From NCBI GenBank assembly GCA_028823035.1, contig JAPKCI010000033.1, positions 1-40,195 of the forward strand: DNA of 40,195 nucleotides. Reading direction: 5' to 3'. Under the pieces are notes generated by a model that ran no database searches, was not told the DNA's origin, and saw nothing but the letters and a program-made list of their open reading frames with translations. Below are positions 16,392-25,439 of the stretch, one piece after another (position 1 is the stretch's first letter; each line of letters opens with the position of its first letter). The translations under genes and the position numbers were made by a program. The DNA comes from Rubripirellula sp. GTDB lineage: Bacteria; Planctomycetota; Planctomycetia; Pirellulales; Pirellulaceae.

Positions 16392-17300
16392 TTATGAGCC
16401 GTGGATGTAACCTTGTGGCGAGAGGCGTTTCAGTTGCCCCTGCTCACGTTGCCACAGTCCGGTGCGACCGACAATATTACCAATTTGCGTCAGAGGGACT
16501 CCGAGTTGCTGTGCGGCCAGGCTATCTGCGTGTTCCTGACTCATCGTTATCAGTAATTCGAAATCTTCTCCGTCGGACCAGGCATGTTGAAAGGGGGTGC
16601 GACCCGACGTTGTCGACAGTGCATGGGCATCCTCATGAATTGGAATTCTTTCAGTGTCCAGTTCAGCTCCTACGCCGCTTGCTGCGCATAACCTGTCCAG
16701 ATCCAGAGACAGACCATCGCTGATGTCGATGGCTGCAGTGACTTGGGCATATTGTCGAATGCGTTTTGCCAGTTCAAGTCGAGGGGTTGGTCGCAGGTGT
16801 CGGCCACGGATACTGCCACCGACCGCACCTGAGACAAGAATCGCATTTCCTTCTGTGGCTCCGCTACGCAGAAAGGCTTCATTTTTATCAACGTAACCGA
16901 GTAACGTGACCGAAATTGCAAGTGGGCCGTCATAGGTTGAAATGTCCCCGCCAGCGATTGCCAGATCGAACTGGGCTGCCGCTTCGAGGATTCCCTCGTA
17001 CACTTCCCCGGCAATTCGCGTCGAGTTCTGTTCGGGCAACGAAAGGCTGACAAGGGCCGTTGTTGGGGTTCCACCCATCGCGGCAATGTCACTGAGATTG
17101 ATTGCCACCGCCTTATAGCCGACGTCTGCCAAAGCGTGTTCAGCGGAAAGAAAATCAACTCCGTCGATGATCTGGTCAACACAGGCGATCTGCTGGCCTT
17201 GAACTGCTTCAATCACGGCTGCGTCGTCGCCAATGCCGACGGTGACTTGTGGCAATTTACGGCAGCGGCCACGAAGGTAGGCGAGAAATGAGTGTTCCAC
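16392..17300 (-). CDS. thiL: Thiamine-monophosphate kinase
   Basis: ThiL phosphorylates thiamine monophosphate to the cofactor thiamine diphosphate in the cytoplasm. From a GTG at 17300 the product has 302 residues. Landmarks are VGIGDDAAV (residues 21-29), the DQIIDGVDF segment (usually DTLVAGVHF), GYKAVAINLSDIAAMGGTP, the glycine-rich AIAGGDIS, DISDGLSLDL and SDGEDFELL near the C-terminus, as in the AIR-synthase-like fold. The frame is open to a TTG at 17396, but those 32 residues lack family similarity and the standard ThiL start fits 17300. The CaMKII-hub-like gene follows by 19 bases. No other thiamine genes or TPP riboswitch are seen nearby. Confidence 0.92.
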   Translation of the reverse strand: MEHSFLAYLRGRCRKLPQVTVGIGDDAAVIEAVQGQQIACVDQIIDGVDFLSAEHALADVGYKAVAINLSDIAAMGGTPTTALVSLSLPEQNSTRIAGEVYEGILEAAAQFDLAIAGGDISTYDGPLAISVTLLGYVDKNEAFLRSGATEGNAILVSGAVGGSIRGRHLRPTPRLELAKRIRQYAQVTAAIDISDGLSLDLDRLCAASGVGAELDTERIPIHEDAHALSTTSGRTPFQHAWSDGEDFELLITMSQEHADSLAAQQLGVPLTQIGNIVGRTGLWQREQGQLKRLSPQGYIHGS

Positions 17301-17748
17301 GGTGCGTGTTTGGGAGAGGGGGATGTGTGCGTTGAGGAGTGGAATCAATGCGGATGACTTGCATTCAAGTAAACGGTGATCCAATCGATGCCACAAATGG
17401 ATCGTACAGCATGGAATCTCACATGGGTTGAGTTGTGTCTGGCGGTCACTATCCGAGGAATCATGCCCCCCAGGTGGCTCTCGGAAATTCTTAAACCACT
17501 TTTACACCGGATCTTATCGTTGTCCGTCCAGTTCCCCGAAAAGTGAGTCTAGTCGCATTGGACGACTGGGGAAATCGAGAGTCGTTGCCGGCTCGGACTG
17601 GTCCAGCGATTTTGGCACATTATGGGGTAATGGATTCTGACGATTCCATCCGGTCTGGACAAGCTGGAGCGATTCCACACGATTACCGTCCGTCCGCTAC
17701 AATTTTTGCAGTTCCAGCTTTTTTACTCGCTCGAAATTCGAGATAATC
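17301..17748. promoter_or_regulatory. Divergent intergenic region, thiL and aldehyde dehydrogenase
   Basis: About 450 bases between divergent genes. The only clear structure is a perfect palindrome ctcgaa-a-ttcgag (17730-17742) ending six bases before the ALDH start codon, which could be an operator or a leader hairpin. A plus-strand frame (17543-17746) has no recognisable product. Confidence 0.35.
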
Positions 17749-19218
17749 ATGCCCACTACACTCCCCGGCAGCGTTGACATCGAAATCACAGAAACTCAAT
17801 GCTTCATTGATGGAAAATGGGTGCCCGCTGTCAGTGGGAAGACGTTTGCTACCATCAATCCAGCGACGGAAGAGGAAATCATACAAGTTGCCGAAGGCGA
17901 TAAGGAAGATGTGGATGCCGCGGCGAAAGCCGCGAGGGAAGCCTTTGATAATGGTCCTTGGCGAAAAATGGACGCCAGAGATCGTGGGCGTTTGATGTAT
18001 TTGCTGGCGGACCGCATGGAACAGGAAATTGATGCGCTTGCTCGTCTCGAAACACTGGATAACGGAAAACCCTTCAATGACAGCCGCAATGTTGATTTGC
18101 CTTTGGCGATCGATTGTCTCCGCTATTACGCAGGGTACGCTGACAAAATTCATGGCAGCACCATTCCAATTCGGGGAAATTATCTTTGCTATACCCGCCG
18201 CGAGCCGATCGGAGTTGCGGGTCAGATCATTCCATGGAACTTTCCCATTTTGATGGCCGCTTGGAAGTGGGGACCTGCACTCGCAGCTGGCTGCACGATT
18301 GTGATGAAGCCTGCTGAGCAAACACCCCTGACATGTTTGCGGCTGGCGCAACTGGCCAAGGAAGTTGGGATTCCCGACGGTGTGATCAATGTCGTGCCAG
18401 GTTTCGGCCCAACGGCGGGCGCCGCCGTCGTGAAGCATCCATTAATTGATAAAATTGCTTTTACGGGTGAGCACCGAACGGCACAGGTCATCACACGGGA
18501 CTCAGCTGACACTCTGAAACGCTTGACTTTTGAGCTTGGTGGCAAGAGTCCGAACGTGATTTTTGCAGACGCGGATCTCGATGCTGCTGCGATGGGAGCC
18601 TACGTCGGACTGTTCCTGAATCAGGGACAGTGTTGTTGCGCAGGCAGTCGTGTATTCATTGAAAAGAGTCAACATGATGTATTCCTGGAAAAATTGAAGA
18701 AACTGACCGAAAGTCGCAAGGTCGGTGACCCCTTTGCATCAGATACCGAACAGGGGCCGCAGGTTGATAAAGCTCAGTTCGACAAAATCATGTCGTACAT
18801 CGAGAAAGGAAAATCAGAAGGTGCGGCTTGTGTGACCGGTGGAGAGCGTGTTGGCGACAAAGGCTACTTTGTTGCACCAACCATCTTCGATGACGTTCGT
18901 GACGACATGGCCATCGCGACCGATGAAATCTTTGGACCTGTCCTTAGTGTTCTGACCTTCGATGACAAGGAAGACATGATTCGTCGTGCTAATGACACTT
19001 TTTATGGGCTAGCGGCGGCTGTCTGGACGCGGGATATTTCGATTGCGCATGACTTTGCTGCTCGTGTTCGAGCTGGAACCGTTTGGGTCAACTGCTATGA
19101 TGTTTTCGATGCCGCTGCGCCATTTGGTGGATTCAAAATGAGTGGCTACGGTAGAGAATTGGGTGAAGAGGGTCTGAAAGCCTACACCGAGTCCAAAACC
19201 GTGACGGTAGCCATTTAA
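17749..19218 (+). CDS. Aldehyde dehydrogenase, NAD(P)-dependent
   Basis: A 489-residue ALDH of the class 1/2 or betaine-aldehyde type, oxidising aldehydes to acids. Catalytic residues are in place: Asn164 (IPWNFP), Lys187 (VMKPAEQTP), Glu262 (FELGGKSP) and the nucleophile Cys296 in [19 protein letters not shown] and [15 protein letters not shown] are also typical. The unusual point is the cofactor-binding loop: the common FTGSTEVG reads FTGEHRTAQ at residues 238-246, so the usual Ser-Thr pair after the Gly is missing. Cofactor binding could differ. The substrate is not predictable. It is a single gene, with a palindrome just before its ATG. Confidence 0.92.
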   Translation: MPTTLPGSVDIEITETQCFIDGKWVPAVSGKTFATINPATEEEIIQVAEGDKEDVDAAAKAAREAFDNGPWRKMDARDRGRLMYLLADRMEQEIDALARLETLDNGKPFNDSRNVDLPLAIDCLRYYAGYADKIHGSTIPIRGNYLCYTRREPIGVAGQIIPWNFPILMAAWKWGPALAAGCTIVMKPAEQTPLTCLRLAQLAKEVGIPDGVINVVPGFGPTAGAAVVKHPLIDKIAFTGEHRTAQVITRDSADTLKRLTFELGGKSPNVIFADADLDAAAMGAYVGLFLNQGQCCCAGSRVFIEKSQHDVFLEKLKKLTESRKVGDPFASDTEQGPQVDKAQFDKIMSYIEKGKSEGAACVTGGERVGDKGYFVAPTIFDDVRDDMAIATDEIFGPVLSVLTFDDKEDMIRRANDTFYGLAAAVWTRDISIAHDFAARVRAGTVWVNCYDVFDAAAPFGGFKMSGYGRELGEEGLKAYTESKTVTVAI

Positions 19219-19352
19219 TCTCTGTTCATCTCGATGAACGCATATCTGTGAGGTTTCGCGACAAGGCTGTATGATCATTTCACGCAGACCCCCAGTTGCA
19301 TCAATGTCGGATCGGGCAGGACCGGAGAGGACGTATTCAGAATGAAACTGGC

Positions 19353-20786
19353 ATGAACGAATCAGTGCTGAGCGTATTGCAGGAAGATGTGGGCAACTAC
19401 AGCCAGCTACCGTGGCTGACGTTGATCGTTTTGTCTTTGCCGCTGGTCTTTGCCGCATGGAGACTGAAAATCTATCCAACGATTTGGTGGATTCTCGTGC
19501 TGTCAGCTTCATTGCTGACCAGTGTTATCACGATTTTCCAACTCAATTTTTTGGTCGTTGCGGCGGGGATTGACCTTGGGTTGATTGGGTTGGCATCAGT
19601 GGACTTGCTGTGGGTCTATCTCAATGCCAATCGCGGTATCAGCGTGACGCGTTCAATAGCACGGACCTGTTCGTTGGGTGTGCCTCTGGACAGCGAGTTG
19701 ACGCTGGAAAACCGTTGCTCTATGACGCTCAGAGGATTTGTCAGAGATGACTTGCCCGATCATTTTGAATGCTCGCCAACCGAACATCGATTGCGGCTGC
19801 CGCCGTTAGGGCGGATGACAGTACGACGCAAGCTGATCCCTGGACGGCGCGGTGCCTTTGAATTGCAGAATGTTTATCTTCAGTTTTTCAGCCCCCTCAG
19901 ATTGTGGAATCGCCAACTCTGTATTCCTGTGCGGAATCAACTGAACGTGTATCCGGACATGAAGCAGTTGTCCGATTATGCCTTGCTGGCCCGAACCAAT
20001 CGGTTGAGTCTGATTGGTGTCCGAAAAACCCGGCGAATTGGTCAGGACAGTGAGTTTGAAAGACTGCGTGACTATTCTCGAGATGACAATTATCGCCACA
20101 TTGACTGGCGCAGTACTGCTAGACGACGGAAACTTACGGTTCGACAGTTTCAAAATGATCAGAGTCAGCGAGTCATCTTTCTACTCGATTGTGGAAGGAT
20201 GATGACCAACGAACGTGATGGTTACACGCTGTTGGACCATGCGCTGAATTCTATGTTGATGATGGCTTATGTGGCGCTTACCCAAGGCGATGCCGTCGGC
20301 ATGTTGTGTTTCTCGGATACCATTCATTCGTTCATCCCGCCCCGAGGCGGCAGCAGCCAAATGAACCGGCTGATTCAGGCGGGTTTTGACCAATTCCCAC
20401 GTTTGGTCGAGTCTCGATACGATCAAGCATTCCTCTATCTGTCGACGCATTGCAAACGACGCTCACTGGTCGTTCTGGCGACGAATGTGATTGACGAGGT
20501 AAATGCCGGAGCCGTCGTTGATTATTTGGGTAATATCAACGGCCAGCATTTGCCATTAGGGGTTCTGCTAAGGGATCGAGAGATGTTTGACGCAGCGGAC
20601 TCACCTGATGAGGATCCCTTTCAAATGTATCGGGCTGCTGCTGCGGCTGACATTCTGTTGTGGCGGGATCAAGTCGTGAAGGATCTGACACATCGTGGCG
20701 TCCTGATTGTTGACGCCTTTCCAGACGAACTGACCGCGCCGTTGGTCAACCAATATTTGGAAGTCAAAGCGAAACACTTGCTGTAG
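19353..20786 (+). CDS. DUF58 membrane protein
   Basis: A 477-residue DUF58 protein. Two or three membrane helices at the N-terminus (about residues 15-95) are followed by a beta-rich segment and the DUF58 core with DSEFERLRDYSRDDNYRHID-W, then a vWA-like domain starting VIFLLDCGRMM. In that domain the MIDAS-type Asp-x-Ser-x-Ser reads DCGRM, so metal binding is doubtful. DUF58 proteins usually sit beside a MoxR AAA ATPase and other vWA genes; none is present here, so this copy is an orphan. I start at ATG 19353; the frame extends to 19296 but family similarity supports the internal Met. The precise function is unknown. Confidence 0.85.
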   Translation: MNESVLSVLQEDVGNYSQLPWLTLIVLSLPLVFAAWRLKIYPTIWWILVLSASLLTSVITIFQLNFLVVAAGIDLGLIGLASVDLLWVYLNANRGISVTRSIARTCSLGVPLDSELTLENRCSMTLRGFVRDDLPDHFECSPTEHRLRLPPLGRMTVRRKLIPGRRGAFELQNVYLQFFSPLRLWNRQLCIPVRNQLNVYPDMKQLSDYALLARTNRLSLIGVRKTRRIGQDSEFERLRDYSRDDNYRHIDWRSTARRRKLTVRQFQNDQSQRVIFLLDCGRMMTNERDGYTLLDHALNSMLMMAYVALTQGDAVGMLCFSDTIHSFIPPRGGSSQMNRLIQAGFDQFPRLVESRYDQAFLYLSTHCKRRSLVVLATNVIDEVNAGAVVDYLGNINGQHLPLGVLLRDREMFDAADSPDEDPFQMYRAAAAADILLWRDQVVKDLTHRGVLIVDAFPDELTAPLVNQYLEVKAKHLL

Positions 20787-20934
20787 GTCCTTCAGGTGCG
20801 GTGGCCGTCGTAGGTGCAAGCCGCAGGATTCACGATGAGATCGATCCGCACTTTTGACAAGATGCAACTTTTTGCGTCCCAATAATTGAATTTCGGTTCT
20901 CTGGAAGAGTGATCTGATCGGCGGAGACCGTGCT

Positions 20935-21389
20935 GTGTTGTCATCACGCTTGAAAAGTGTCGCGATATTGTTGTGGGCGTGGGTAGGGTTGGGCGTTGCG
21001 ATTGCCGAGCATTTTTCGAGCGGAAGCGTTGATAATCGACCCGTTACAAGCCCCGATATTGCTGCGGCGGTCTTGGATCTGGCTGGGTTGCCGATCGACG
21101 AAAAGGCAGATGGAGTAAGTGTGTTGGGCTGGTTGCACAAACCCGGCATAGCAGCGCCTCATGAAAACATTTTTTGGCGGATGAGTGGGGGCAAGATGGC
21201 TTTGCGCAGCGGCAACTGGAAGATTGTCCGACCAAAGCAGAACGCTTCCATTGAAATTTATCATCTACTGAGTGATCCGGGTGACAATCGCAATTTGGTT
21301 AGCCAGCACCCGGAAAATTTCAAGAGTTGACCGTGCGATTCCATGCCATGAACGCACAAATGCAAGATCGGATTCGCTTGCCACGTTGA
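20935..21389 (+). pseudogene. Sulfatase remnant: signal peptide joined to C-terminal end, frameshifted
   Basis: The frame 20935-21330 encodes a good signal peptide (LKSVAILLWAWVGLGVAIAE) followed at once by a sulfatase C-terminal segment: VTSPDIAAAVLDLAGLP, DGVSVLGWL, FWRMSGGKMALRSGNWKIV and LLSDPGDNRNLVSQHPENFK. The whole catalytic core, including C-x-P-x-R, is absent, equal to roughly 300 residues. After the stop at 21328-21330 the next frame continues the family end, ELTVRFHAMNAQMQDRIRLP, to a stop at 21387-21389, so a one-base deletion near 21324 ended the frame early. The gene therefore has a large internal deletion and a frameshift. A still-expressed short secreted protein is possible but less likely. 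Confidence 0.75.
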
Positions 21390-21473
21390 GCCAGATTTAA
21401 AACCAACTATCACCGCTGGAGGAATCCAAAAAACCGCGGGACGATGGGGCGACTGTTTACCAACACCTCAACT

Positions 21474-22550
21474 TTACCAACGCATCAACGCAGTGCCCCA
21501 AGCCAAACCGGCACCGAAACCGCAGAGTAGGATGAGGTCACCTCGGTGGATCTTGCCCGCGCGGGTCGCTTCATCCAATGCAAGCGGGATGCTGGCGCCG
21601 GATGTGTTGCCATATTTGTCGAGATTAACGAACACTTTTTCTGCCGCTACATTGAGGTCAGAAACCGCTGAGTCAATGATACGTTGATTGGCCTGGTGCA
21701 ACACGATAATGGCAAGTTCGTTGGCATCGACACCGGCATTCTGAAGGACCTGTTTCGCGCTTTCGTTAAATACGCGAACGGCCCATTTGAAGACGTTACG
21801 ACCATCCATGGTAAGGAAATGTTGGCCACTGGAGTACATTTCTGGTGTCAGTGCTTGACGTGTTCCCCCTGCGGGTATGCATAGCATCTCACCACCACAG
21901 CCTTCACTGCCGATCTGGTAGGATAGGATTCCTGAACCAGTTTCTGACGGGTCAGCCGTCAGCAGCACTGCACCAGCAGCATCGCCAAATAGTGGGTAGG
22001 TTTTATTGTCATCGGGATTCACTGTGCGGCTCATCAAATCGGCCCCGACCACCAGCACACACTGATTGTTACCGGCAGCGATGAATTGCGAACCGGTCAC
22101 TAGGCCGTACATGAATCCGGCACAGGCAGCGTTCAAGTCCATCGCCGGAGCGACGGCTCCTAATCGCCGCTGCAGATGGCAGGCCGTTGACGGGGTGGGA
22201 TGATCGGGAGTCATGGTTGCCACGATGATCAGATCAATTTGATCGACACTGATTTCCGCTTCTTTCATGCACCGTACAGCCGCTTCATAACAAAGATCGC
22301 TTGTCGCCTGATCATCGCTGGCCCGCCGACGTGCACGTATGCCCGTACGGCGAATGATCCATTCGCTATCACAGCCCAACGCTGCCAATTCTTCGTTGGT
22401 AACTATTTTATCGGGAACATATGAACCGGTTGCGGCGACTTTGACGCCTGCAATCTGACCCATTCGGCCACGGGTGGAGATCGGGGATTTGTTCAATGGT
22501 GAATTGCGCTCCGAATGGAGGACATCTCCCGGGGAAGTATCATGAGTCAT
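21474..22550 (-). CDS. fabH: Beta-ketoacyl-ACP synthase III
   Basis: KAS III condenses acetyl-CoA with malonyl-ACP to begin fatty acid synthesis (FAS II, cytoplasm). The Cys-His-Asn triad is present at Cys143 (LNAACAGFMYGL), His285 (VLHQANQRI) and Asn315 (YGNTSGASIP). The starter-binding WIIRRTGIRARR and GDAAGAVLL are typical. The product has 358 residues against about 317 usual, because of a 29-residue N-terminal extension; ATG at 22463 (MGQIAGVKVAATGSYVP) is a plausible alternative start. It is divergent from the signal peptidase gene with about 100 bases between. No other fab genes are adjacent. Ketoacyl-synthase III proteins with other acyl substrates cannot be excluded. Confidence 0.92.
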   Translation of the reverse strand: MTHDTSPGDVLHSERNSPLNKSPISTRGRMGQIAGVKVAATGSYVPDKIVTNEELAALGCDSEWIIRRTGIRARRRASDDQATSDLCYEAAVRCMKEAEISVDQIDLIIVATMTPDHPTPSTACHLQRRLGAVAPAMDLNAACAGFMYGLVTGSQFIAAGNNQCVLVVGADLMSRTVNPDDNKTYPLFGDAAGAVLLTADPSETGSGILSYQIGSEGCGGEMLCIPAGGTRQALTPEMYSSGQHFLTMDGRNVFKWAVRVFNESAKQVLQNAGVDANELAIIVLHQANQRIIDSAVSDLNVAAEKVFVNLDKYGNTSGASIPLALDEATRAGKIHRGDLILLCGFGAGLAWGTALMRW

Positions 22551-22654
22551 TAAAGACGATTCGGTCTTGGTTGGCAGGGGTTATAATTGCTCGGAAAGCC
22601 ATTGGAAATGTCTGCCTGGTAACCTGCCAATAGTATAGCCCGAACCGAAATTTC
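22551..22654. promoter_or_regulatory. Short divergent promoter region, fabH and signal peptidase
   Basis: About 100 bases are shared by two divergent start sites, so both promoters are probably here or inside the coding starts. No operator-like palindrome is evident. Confidence 0.3.
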
Positions 22655-23860
22655 TTGTTAGATCACAGCGGAAACATTGCACCTGACGATTTTGTGCCAA
22701 ACGCGGAGTACCAAGCATCCCGTAAACAGCGGGTGTCATTGGGTAAGTCGGTTGATCGACGCCGCACTGTAGCAAATCTTTTCTTTCTGGTTTTTTTGGC
22801 GGTAGTGATCGCATGGATTGGCTGGCATCGGGGGCGTGCGCCCGCCGGGCTGTTCGCCATCCACGGGTCGTCAATGGCACCGACACTTCTTGGTGAACAC
22901 CATGTCGTCGGATGCGTTGCTTGTGGATTGGATTGGCCGGTCACAATGTCGGGTGATGAGTCACCGATTTACTGTTTTCACTGCGGTAAGCAGGTCCAAG
23001 TATCAGAGAGAATACATGCTGCCAGTAGGGTGATTCTGAATGAAAAACTTGCTGTGACGACAGATGTCTTGCGGCCCGGTGACGTGGTAGCACTTCGCGG
23101 CGAATCGATGTTGAGAGTCAAGAGAATTGCAGCGGTCCCAGGGGATACGATCGAACTTGATGGAGCTTACCTGATTGTCAATGGTAAGTCGGTCGTTCAG
23201 CGAATGGGGCGCGAACAGCAACTCACTCTTCCGCTTCCCATCCTGCCCTTCGAATTGGACCATCGCCGGTCGCAGTCGCGCTGGAGCGGAAAAAGTTGGC
23301 GTCGGAGCCATCAACGAATTTGGGAATCCAGTGATGCGAGTTGGCTTGTTTACCATCATCGCAGCATCCATCAACAGAATCAGTCGAGCGTTGTTTGGGA
23401 TGATTATCCTTGCAATGTTGATGTCGATCGAAAACTGCAACTGGCAAATCGGTTTGTGTTGACGGCTGAGGTTGCTTGCCAAGGCGAAGCTTTGCTTGAG
23501 GTTGCTTTCTGGTTGAATCAACAGCCTTGTGCTGTTGTTCAGAGGGTGACTGTGGAAAGCAATCTTGTCGTTTCTTCCGATGATGCCACCGTGATGAGTC
23601 TGGGACCAGTCGCTGGCGAATATCCGGTAGCGATCCGGGTGCTTGAGGGGAGCGTGCATCTATCCAGACTTGTAGTTGCCCGCCAAATCGAATACCGACT
23701 AAGGCCCCAGGACGATCGCACTCTTTATCCGATTCAGCTGGGACGAGGTGAGTACTTCGTCCTTGGGGACAATGTACCTGTGTCGGTGGACAGTCGCGAT
23801 TTTGGCGTCATTTCCTCCGATTCCATCAAGGGCAGCGTCGAGTTGTTTCAGTCGCCCTGA
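22655..23860 (+). CDS. Signal peptidase I with inserted zinc ribbon
   Basis: A membrane serine/lysine protease of family S26 that removes signal peptides on the outer face of the membrane. The 401-residue product has one N-terminal helix (about 40-57), the nucleophile Ser73 in GSSMAPTL, the general base Lys156 in RVKRIAAVPGD, and the box GDNVPVSVDSRDFG near the C-terminus (GDNRxxSxDSRxxG family). Two features are unusual. A four-cysteine ribbon, CVAC (87-90) and CFHC (107-110), lies between Ser and Lys. About 190 residues lie between the Lys motif and the GDN motif. The first codon is TTG 22655; no ATG is available upstream of the helix and GTG 22733 is an alternative. Activity is expected since the dyad is intact. 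Confidence 0.85.
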   Translation: MLDHSGNIAPDDFVPNAEYQASRKQRVSLGKSVDRRRTVANLFFLVFLAVVIAWIGWHRGRAPAGLFAIHGSSMAPTLLGEHHVVGCVACGLDWPVTMSGDESPIYCFHCGKQVQVSERIHAASRVILNEKLAVTTDVLRPGDVVALRGESMLRVKRIAAVPGDTIELDGAYLIVNGKSVVQRMGREQQLTLPLPILPFELDHRRSQSRWSGKSWRRSHQRIWESSDASWLVYHHRSIHQQNQSSVVWDDYPCNVDVDRKLQLANRFVLTAEVACQGEALLEVAFWLNQQPCAVVQRVTVESNLVVSSDDATVMSLGPVAGEYPVAIRVLEGSVHLSRLVVARQIEYRLRPQDDRTLYPIQLGRGEYFVLGDNVPVSVDSRDFGVISSDSIKGSVELFQSP

Positions 23861-24155
23861 TGTACTCCGTCCGTCGTTGAACACGTACCCTTCCTGTAAG
23901 TTGTTCGTGCGACGATCCTATGACGTTGGTAACACACCGCGTTTTCTTTGCCGCAGTTCAGGTGCCTCTCAAATGGGCTGCTGTCGTATGGAAATTGTGA
24001 TGATTCCGTTGTGAACTCGGTTCTTAAGAACTGGTCTTCCACGTATTTGGAATGCCAATCCGACGCAACGCGTTGCTGTGATGCTGTTGATCAATACAGA
24101 GTTCTCCTGCTCGGCTGATAAGTAATCCCTGAAACGCGAACACTGCAGGTAAGCC

Positions 24156-25295
24156 ATGTCCATGATTTACGGTTTGCTCGACGCTTATCTGACAGAGTAT
24201 GAAACAGAAAAAAGCGAAGCTGAGTTTGATCGACTGAGCGAGGCTGTCGATCGGCTGGAGGATGCATTGGAAGAAGAGTCGCTTGAAGATCGCTTAGGGG
24301 GTTTGCGAGCAGCAGTTGCAATGTCTCGGCGATTGGACGACCAGCAGGTGTCTCTGGTTTTTGCGTTTTATCTGGGAAGCGAGTTGATTGGAACGGCAAA
24401 CGACATGATCGAGGGCCTTGCGGTGGTTCGTCCCGCTGCCATCGAGTCACGTTCCGCGGTCTATGATCTCAAGGCACATCGTATCGGTTTGAACAATATG
24501 CTTGCGAGTGCCTACACGTTGGTTGATCCGCTCGGATATGCCCAGGAAATCGAGCAAATTGGGAACCTGCTGGAAGCGGCACCACTGACGGATAATGAGG
24601 ATCTGTGCATCGGTGTCGGGACGCATTACGAGGTCCAAATCGCCCGTGGCAACTTCGAGGCGGCCGAGTCTGCGCGAGATGAAATATGGGCGCATGCCCG
24701 TGTCCTCGATGATTCCCTTTATTTCCTGCACGCAACTACCTTCGATTGTGAGTTGGCATTCCTCGCGAATGATTGGCAGGGCATGGTCGATGCAGCCACG
24801 CGTTGCTGGCAGATGATTGCTCTGCCGGACGAGCCAGTGCAGATCGATAAGCCAACCAGCGCTGAGCATGAGACAGATGATCCATCAGACGACGATGGAG
24901 ACATCGAGAGCGACTCAGATTATTTGGTGGTTTCAGCAGCCCATGCTTGTGGTTTAGCCAAGCTGGGCCGTGCTGAGCAGATTTTTGATCTAGAAACGAG
25001 TAATCCGGATCCGGAGCAACCGGCGGCCTACAACTTTTATCTTTATTGGGTCGAGTGTCATCTGGCACTTGAAGACCATCAGGCGGCCACCAACATGGCT
25101 ACTGAAGGGTGGCATCAAATTACCGGTAAGGGGCAGCACTATCGCGAGATTCAATTGCTGTGCCTGCTCATGCGTTCCTTGCGGGCTGCTGATCGACGAC
25201 TGGAAATCCCTGACTGGGCGGATTTGGCCCGATCTGTGGCCGGGCAACTGCGTGATCCCGTGCCGATGTTGAATCGGATTAAGTCTTTGGATTGA
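24156..25295 (+). CDS. TPR-like helical-repeat protein, function unknown
   Basis: A 379-residue soluble protein built of helices with alternating Ala/Leu/Tyr patterns typical of degenerate tetratricopeptide repeats (LEDALEEESLEDRLGGLRAA, EVQIARGNFEAAESARDEIW, ECHLALEDHQAATNMATEGW). A very acidic linker, about residues 232-254 (DDPSDDDGDIESDSD), separates the two halves. There is no signal peptide, membrane helix or catalytic motif. It lies upstream of leuB on the same strand with a 144-base gap. I do not recognise a specific family; a scaffold or adaptor role is only inferred. Confidence 0.75.
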   Translation: MSMIYGLLDAYLTEYETEKSEAEFDRLSEAVDRLEDALEEESLEDRLGGLRAAVAMSRRLDDQQVSLVFAFYLGSELIGTANDMIEGLAVVRPAAIESRSAVYDLKAHRIGLNNMLASAYTLVDPLGYAQEIEQIGNLLEAAPLTDNEDLCIGVGTHYEVQIARGNFEAAESARDEIWAHARVLDDSLYFLHATTFDCELAFLANDWQGMVDAATRCWQMIALPDEPVQIDKPTSAEHETDDPSDDDGDIESDSDYLVVSAAHACGLAKLGRAEQIFDLETSNPDPEQPAAYNFYLYWVECHLALEDHQAATNMATEGWHQITGKGQHYREIQLLCLLMRSLRAADRRLEIPDWADLARSVAGQLRDPVPMLNRIKSLD

Positions 25296-25439
25296 TTCTC
25301 ACGCCCCGGATCGACGACGCGATCGAATCACTGCCCTTTGCCGAAAAGCGGCTGGGAATGGTACGTCTGAGGAATTACAGGCCTGCAGGCGAGGCCTACA
25401 TTGGGGAAATGGACCGCTTAGGATACATTGGCGACCTAA

